Shown: one piece after another, positions 1 through 6,700 of the stretch
How the letters are laid out: each line of letters begins with the position of its first letter
Position numbering within the stretch: position 1 is the stretch's first letter
From: UBA1444 sp964601085
GTDB taxonomy: Bacteria > Bacillota > Negativicutes > UBA1444
Length of the DNA stretch: 9,356 nucleotides
Direction of reading: 5' to 3'
Assembly (NCBI GenBank): GCA_964601085.1
Contig: CAZRLN010000080.1
Span: 1-9,356 of the forward strand
The notes under the pieces: generated by a model
What the model saw: the letters and a program-made list of their open reading frames with translations, nothing else
Databases searched by the model: none
Told to the model about the DNA's origin: nothing
Program-made: the position numbers and the translations under genes

Positions 1-113
1 ACATTGATCCGGCGAAGCTGCAACAGCGTCTGCAGCAACAACCGCACCGCGCGCCCCGTGGTGGCGAACAGGTCAAAAATCAGTTTACCCAGCCAGGTGC
101 ACAAATTAATCAT
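1..113 (-). CDS. Probable MlaE-family ABC permease, N-terminus only
   Basis: Only the first 37 codons are inside the window; the gene runs off the left edge. The peptide starts MINLCTWLGKLIF and continues with an amphipathic, Leu-rich stretch ending in LLQLRRIN. Short N-terminal helices of the form LGxLxxxLxxxxGRxxxLLLxxL before the first membrane span are typical of MlaE/YrbE permeases, which move phospholipids or other lipids between the inner and outer membranes with an MlaF ATPase and an MlaD-type MCE protein. The start at 113 is chosen because it is the first ATG in the frame after an AT-rich 47-base spacer. A GGGG at 125-128 lies 11 bases upstream, which makes a weak ribosome site. The gene follows the phosphopantetheinyl transferase on the same strand and may be the first gene of a transport module. 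No transmembrane core or signature motif is visible, so the family call is tentative. Confidence 0.5.
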   Translation of the reverse strand, partial: MINLCTWLGKLIFDLFATTGRAVRLLLQTLLQLRRIN

Positions 114-160
114 CTAGATTATTTCCCCATCTACTATTGCATTTCCTTCTTTTCGATGAG

Positions 161-715
161 TTAATCAATGCGCTGATCCGCCTGCCTCCGGCACGTTCCG
201 TCGGCCGCCGCCGCCACCGCGACCCAGGTGTCCGCCGCCGGACGGCGGCTCCACAGACGCCATACCGCTCGCGTATCGCCATCGAGCGTCGCGACGCCCC
301 GCTCCGTCCACAGTCGGATGTCCAGCGGATTGAGCCCGTCGAACCCACAGCCGGCGGCTTTCGCCACCGCTTCCTTCAGGCTCCACAGGCAGGCCGGAGA
401 CAGCCCGGAAGCCAACTCAACCGGTCTGAAAACCCGGTGCAACGGATAGCCGGCCGGAAATTCCGCCGCCGTCGCCGCATCGATGCCGATGCGGCAGTTC
501 GCCGCCACGACCGCCCAGGTACTGTCCGGCAAATGGGAAAACGACTCCGTCCGCGCCGACATCTTCGGGCATCCCATCAGCCGCAGCAGCCGTTCCAGGT
601 TTTGCCGCAGCCGCTGCTTGGCCGACGCCCTTGCTGCCGATTCAACGCCCGTCCGGCATTGTCCGACCGCGAACCAGAGATTGTCTCCGCCGAATCGTTT
701 CACAAGGAAAGCCAT
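161..715 (-). CDS. Sfp-like 4'-phosphopantetheinyl transferase (short, 184 aa)
   Basis: This protein would transfer the phosphopantetheine arm of CoA to the serine of a carrier protein; the obvious client is the ACP in the synthase just upstream. Visible motifs are SHLPD at residues 60-64, resembling the conserved SH(S/T) CoA-binding region, RIGID at 75-79 (Mg-binding Asp79), and the hallmark WSLKEAVAKAAG at 111-122 (Glu115, Lys119). Sfp-type enzymes usually read GIDxE, but here the residue two after Asp79 is Ala81, so one Mg ligand appears to be missing. At 184 residues it is shorter than the roughly 220-240 usual for the family, with a short low-complexity C-terminus. ATG at 715 is preferred because GGAG at 721-724 sits 5 bases upstream. 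The alternative GTG at 703 would give a 4-base GTGA overlap with the synthase stop. The 16-base overlap suggests translational coupling. Confidence 0.85.
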   Translation of the reverse strand: MAFLVKRFGGDNLWFAVGQCRTGVESAARASAKQRLRQNLERLLRLMGCPKMSARTESFSHLPDSTWAVVAANCRIGIDAATAAEFPAGYPLHRVFRPVELASGLSPACLWSLKEAVAKAAGCGFDGLNPLDIRLWTERGVATLDGDTRAVWRLWSRRPAADTWVAVAAAADGTCRRQADQRID

Positions 716-3700
716 CGCATCTCCAGTCCCCTCACCGTCAAAACCGGCCGGCCGGCGCCAGCGTAAACCACCGCGTCCCAGACAACCCCGCTGTCGTTCC
801 CGCTGCGCCGGATCGCTTGGACCCCGTAGTCTCCCGGCGGGAAATCGGCGGCATGCAGATCGATCGCCGAAAATCCGTACGGCAAAACAATCCGCCCAGG
901 CTTGTCCGCGTCCCCGGTCAGCAGCGTCTGGAACACCGCCGCATGGAACACGGCTTCCAGCAGATAGGGCGGCGTCTGGTACCGGGTCGGGGCCGAACCG
1001 GCAAAATCAACCGAAGGCCGCAGGACTGTCCGTGCTTCAATCGCCGCGTCGCCAAGGCCGGTAATCGCATCCAGAACCCGGTAACGGCCGGTCAGCCCCG
1101 TGTATTCTTCATAGAGGGCCAGCAGACCGGTCCGGTCCAGACCGGGACCGGCCAACGCCACCGGCGGCAGCGAGGGTTTGCCACCGGTCTTGGCGCGGAC
1201 CGACGGTCCCAACAACACAGCGGCGGACGAATTGTGCGCCCAACTCACCAGTTCACGGCCTCCCGGCGAGATGTCCCGGGTCTGCAGCTGCGCCGCGCAA
1301 ACGACCTTCCCGCGGCTGATCGACTGCACCCGGCAGTCCAGACGGGACGCGCGCGGCCGGTCGGCCGGACACTCGATAATGTCGCGGAACCGGACATCAC
1401 GGAACCCCCGGACCGGCAGATAGGGTACCAACTCCCGGGCCGCCTCGGCAAACGCCTCCAGCATCATGATGCCTGACACCAACGGATGTTTCAGGTCCGG
1501 CAACGGCCTGTGCTCCGGCAGCCAGAGGTCCCGGACGGCGTCGAAGGAACGGCCGGCCGTCAGCGACGCTTGCCGCAGATCGACCACAACCTGATCCAGC
1601 AATGCGAAATGTGACGGTTCCTGCTCCAGATTCTGCGCCAATTTCACAATGGGCGGCGCCGTGGGAACCGCCGGCAAATCCCGGGCCAGCAGCAGCGGTC
1701 CGGCGGTCGGATCGCCGACTGTCAGTTCGCGGCAGAACCAGGCCGCCGCTTCGGCGGCGTGAATGTAACTGTAGCCGCTGCGCCGCATCAGCGCCCGCAG
1801 TTCCTCCGTATCCGCCATGCCACCGCCCTCGACGGGGGCGAGCAGCAGACACCGGCAACGGATGTCGGGGCAGCGTGAGGCCATTCCTTCGACAAACGCC
1901 GTCATTGCCCGGTTGGCGGCGGCGTAATTGGCCTGGCCGGGATTGCCGTTCGCCGCCGCGACCGAAGAAACGGCGACGAAGAACCGCAAACCCCGTCCGG
2001 CCGCCGCCGACAGATTCAACGCCCCTTGCAGTTTGACGGCGGTCACGGCCGCGAAGTCCGCGGCGCTGATTCCCGGCACGAAGTTGTCGCGCAGGATGCC
2101 GGCGCCGTGAACAACACCGGTGATCCGACCCCAGCGCCGGGCGATCGACGCCAGCGTCGGGCCGACCTGCGCCGCATCCGCCACGTCACAGACATGATAA
2201 GAGGCTTTGATGCCCGCAGACTTCAGTTCGGCCAGCAGAGCGCGGGTTTCTTCGGCCCGACCCGCGCCTGCCGGTTCGTTCTCAATATCCGTCCTCCCCA
2301 GCAGGGCGATCCGGCAGCCAAAGGGAATCAGACTCCGTACACATTCCCGCAGGATTCCGGCGCCGCCGCCGGATACCACGACGACATCCGATGCGTCCAG
2401 TGTCAGTCCGGGCTCGTCGGCAAAACGGAGCGGCTCTTCCTGGCCGGCCTCGACGTAAAGGCCGTCGGAGCGGCTGTGCAGACTGACGGGGGTAATGTTC
2501 CGGTCCAGGGCCCGCCGGACGGTTTCTTCGCGCCAACTGTCGGTGTCGATCCGCACCGACCGGAACAGGACCGATCGGTATTCCCAAGCCATGCACAGCA
2601 TCATGCCCAGAACCCCTTCCGCCAGAACCGGCGCTACCCGATCGGCTTCCGTCCGTTCCCGGAACAACAGGACGGCCTTCTTTCGATCGGTGGCCAAAAA
2701 CGCCTGCAACAACAGGAACGTGTCCCGCAGCAGGGCCGGCGCGGCTGCCGGATCGGCTGGCGACGGCTCCGCGATCCACAGGATCAGTCCACTCAGGTTG
2801 TCGCCGGCTTCCGCAGGGGTTGCGACCGGCACGATACTGACGCCATGGTCCCGCCGCAATACCGCCGCGGCCAGCGCCGCCGCCGTTTCGCCGCCCCATG
2901 GGCAGAACAGGCCGATCCGGTCCATTGGCGAAAACCGCAGATAATCTGGCTCGGACGCCGGCAAGGGCATGGCGTCGAACCGAAGGCGGCGCAGCGGGGT
3001 CGGAATTGTTGCGTCGCCGGGAGCGGCTCCTTCGTTCCGTCCGGTCCCGGCTTCCGTGGTGTCACTCCGGCGGGCTCCGCCACCGGCCGAATCGGCCTGG
3101 CTCTTCCGGATCCGTTCGATCCGGCCGGCGACATCCCGAACGGTCCGCACGCCCGCAAAATCCTGCAGATCCAGATTGATGGCGAACCGGCCCTCCAGAG
3201 CATCGGCAATGACCGGCAGGCGGCTGGAACGAATGGAAAGGTCGTCGCGCAGGTCCATGTCCGGCTCGACCTCGTCGCGTTCATAGCCTGTCGTTTGCAG
3301 AATCACGCCGATGACGGCTTCCAGGATCGCCGCGTCGTCCGTCAGCGGCGTCGGCTCCATCGTAACCGCAACCGACGCCGGCAGCTTTGCAGCGGCGCTG
3401 CCGGCGCCTTCCGCAGCCGGTTCCGGAACCGATCCGCTCACAAACAGACGGGCCAGGGCGCCGCAGAAGACCGGATACTCAATGGTAGGCAGGCACAGCG
3501 GCAGGCATTCCGGCTCCGGCAGCGTATCGCGGATCAAGTTGCCCAGAGCTTCCCGGGGGCCGACTTCGACAAAAGTCTGAATCCGGTAGTGGTCGGCCAG
3601 ACTTCGTACATTGGCCAGCCAATCGACCGGCGAACCCATATGCTCGGCCAAAAGGCGCCGAATCGATTCCGCATCGGCCGGAAAAACACCCGGCGTATGG

Positions 3701-6700
3701 TTGGACAACACCGGGATCCTCGGCGGCTGCATGGGAATCGTGGAAAGAAAGTCCGCAAACTCCTGCTGGACTGACCGGAATATCGGCGAATGGAAGGCCA
3801 TGCCGACCGGCAGGCGGCTCCAGCGCAATCCCCGCTCCGACAGAATTTCCGCCATGGATAGCGTTGCATCCGTCGCTCCGCCAATCACGGTCTGGGCCGG
3901 AGAATTGACGTTCAGCACAAACACGCCGGGATTGGCTTCCAGCAAGGGTTCCACCGCTTCCCTCCCCGCGTGGACCGCCAGCATCGAACCGGCGTCGCCG
4001 GCAAGGACGCCGGCTTTTTCCATGCACAGGGCCCGCTGGTTGACGATGCGGCAACCGTCGGCGAACGAAAACGCGCCGGCCACGCACAAGGCGGCGAATT
4101 GGCCGAGGCTGTGTCCGGCCAGCGCTGCCGGACGCAATCCGTAAGACAGCAGCAGACGGGCCAACGCCACTTCCAGCGCGAACACCGCCGGTTGCTGCCA
4201 GCGGGTGTTCCGTAGTTCGGCGTCCGTCGTTTCGAACAGCAGACGTTGGACATCGAAGCCGAAATAACCGTCCGCTTCGGACAGCAGTTCGCGGACCGAC
4301 GGAAACGCCTCGCTCAATTCACGTCCCATGCCGGCATATTGCGCGCCCTGGCCGGGGAATACCATCGCCACCGCCGGGGCGGTCGAGGTGGTGGCGGTCC
4401 CGATGTAAACGCCTTGCCGGGCCAGCGCCCGGCGCTGTTTCTCCGTCAGGGCCGGCATTTTTTCCAGTGCCTGGCTGTCCTTCAATTGCTGCTCCGCCGT
4501 CTCCCGGATATCAGCCAACACCGCGATGCGTCGGAGGATCCCCTCCACCGGTCGCGACAGGTCGTGCAGTCCTGCCGGCCACGGCGTTATGGCGCGGGCA
4601 ACCGGTTCATCGATCGCCGCAGTCGCTGGCGTCTCCCAGTCGCCAGCCTGTTCCAGCTGAACCACAAAATTGGAGCCGCCGAACCCGAAGGCGTCGACCT
4701 GAAAGCGGCGCGGCCGGCCAAGCGGCTGCCGCCAGGGTTCCGGTTCCTTCAGAACAACCAGCCCGGAATCATCCAACTGCAGTGCCGGATCCGGCTCATC
4801 ACAATTCAGTGTTGGCGGATACAAACCGGCATTCATCGCCATGACGCCCCGGATCAGGCTACTGATCCCGGCCGCGCCCAGCGTATGGCCGATCTGGGAT
4901 TTGAATCCCGCAATGACCGTCCGTTTGCTTGCCGGATACAGCGATTTCAGCGCCGCGACTTCTTCGAGGTCGCCCTGACGGGTCGAGGTGGCGTGGCATT
5001 CCACCAGGTCCACCGACTCCGGTCCATAGGGCAGCCCGGCGAACGAGGCCCGGATGGCGCGGATCTGGCTGTGGCGGGATGATTCCACCATGCCGGTCTC
5101 CGTGTTGCTGGCGCCCACGCCGGTGACATAGCCGTAAATATGCGCGCCCCGGCTACGGGCCACCGACTCGCGTTCAATCACGATCATACCGGATCCTTCG
5201 CCCATCACAAACCCGTCGCGACGGCGGTCGAACGGCCGGGACATGGCCGAAACCGGCCGGGATGGATCGGATAGGCCGGCCAACGCGCCCAGCACGGAAA
5301 AATCGAGGAAATGCAACGGTGACAACGGTTCCTCCCCGCCGCCGACCACAGCGGCATCCAGCAGACCGTTCCGCATCATCTGGACCGCGCTGTGCAACGC
5401 CACCAACGAGGAGGCGCAGGCAGCCTGCACCGAATAGCTCGGGCCGGCAAAGCCGAATTTGTTGCAGACAAACCCGGGAACCATGCTGCTCAGGCGACCC
5501 AGCAGGGAGGTGTCGTCCTGAATGCTGCGCCCGGCAACCATTTCCTTTTGCAGGCTTGCTTCCTTCTCCGGCGTCAGCGGCAACACCCGCCGGACGGCCG
5601 CGAGCAGATCCGGCAAGGCTTCCCGGATGCTCAGGTCGGCGCTGATCGGCGTCATTTCGGATACGTTCTGCGACAGGATCACGCCGATGCGGTCCCGGGC
5701 GATGTCGGATTCCAGAATACGCGAGTCCCCCACTGCCTTACCGGCCACCCACAGCGCGATCTTCGTCGCTTCCGTCATGTTTTTGAAATCCTGAGGCGCC
5801 ACGGCGATTTCCCGCCGACTGACCCGTAGGTCATGAAACGCGGCGGCGCGGCAGTAGGTCTTGCCCGATACCATCGGCCGGGAATCGAAGTAGCGTTCAT
5901 GGTCCCATTTTGCCGCCGGCACAGCCACGACGCCGTTGCGCAGCGCCAAGGACGCCGACCATATTTCCGCCGGACTTCGGCCCAGGGCATTCACCAGGCT
6001 CATCCCGGTGATGGCGATGCGTTCCGGTCCGTTGCACGAAAAACGTTCAGTAGCCCGGAATTCCGTCGGCTCCGTCAATAGCTCCCCGGCAACCTCCGGC
6101 AAAAACGGCGCAGCCAATTCCGCGTGCAGCTCCGCCAATGGCCGCCGTTCCCGCAAAATCCCGGCGCAGGCGCCGCTCATGAATTGTCCCTCGCGCCACA
6201 TTCGGGCCGGCGATAGTTTTTTGCCCGTGCGGGGATCGAAGCCGCGCGCCGCGCAACACAGACTGCCGGTCGCCAGCCGTTCCAGCCGTTGCCGCAGTTC
6301 GGCCGCCGCAATCCCGTCGGTCGCCGCGGCCTTTTCCAGTTCCTGAATCGCCGCGGTCTTTTCGTTACGCAACGACCGCACCCGCAGGCCGACACATTCC
6401 CCGGTCACCATCGTCGCCGCCGGCGCCGCCGCCAAGATTCGTTGTTGGTACTGGTCGCTGAGGGCCCCTGTTTCGACAATCTCCGTCGCAGTCAGATAAA
6501 CCGTGCCCATCTGAATGGCGTCGGCGCCCAGCACAGCGGCCATATAAGCCGTTTCCCGGTTGCAGATCCCGCCGGCCAGGATCAAAGTCCGGCCGGCAAA
6601 CAGTTCGGGACGACGTTTTTTCAGTATCAGTGCAAGCTGGGCCAATGTCAGCGTGCTGTGAATCCCGATATGTCCGCCGGACTCGCAGCCCTCGCAAATT

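Noticed and set aside
114..160. AT-rich spacer considered as a terminator or promoter between transferase and permease
   Set aside because: No hairpin with a T-run and no convincing -35/-10 pair can be seen; it is only 47 bases long and is best read as a spacer with a weak ribosome site.
701..703. GTG 703 as the transferase start (GTGA overlap with the synthase stop)
   Set aside because: Possible, but ATG 715 has a better-placed GGAG five bases upstream; the difference is only four residues.
2026..3774. Long plus-strand open frame (582 codons) and many shorter plus-strand frames throughout
   Set aside because: These lie antisense to the synthase, read as Arg/Gln/Pro/Gly-rich nonsense with no motif, and result from few stop codons in GC-rich DNA. 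The minus-strand frame carries all the catalytic motifs.
4382..4990. Repeated GGTCGAGGTG at 4381-4390 and 4981-4990
   Set aside because: A ten-base match between two coding positions in GC-rich sequence, with no other repeat structure; likely coincidence. No CRISPR, inverted-repeat or insertion-sequence signals were found in the window.
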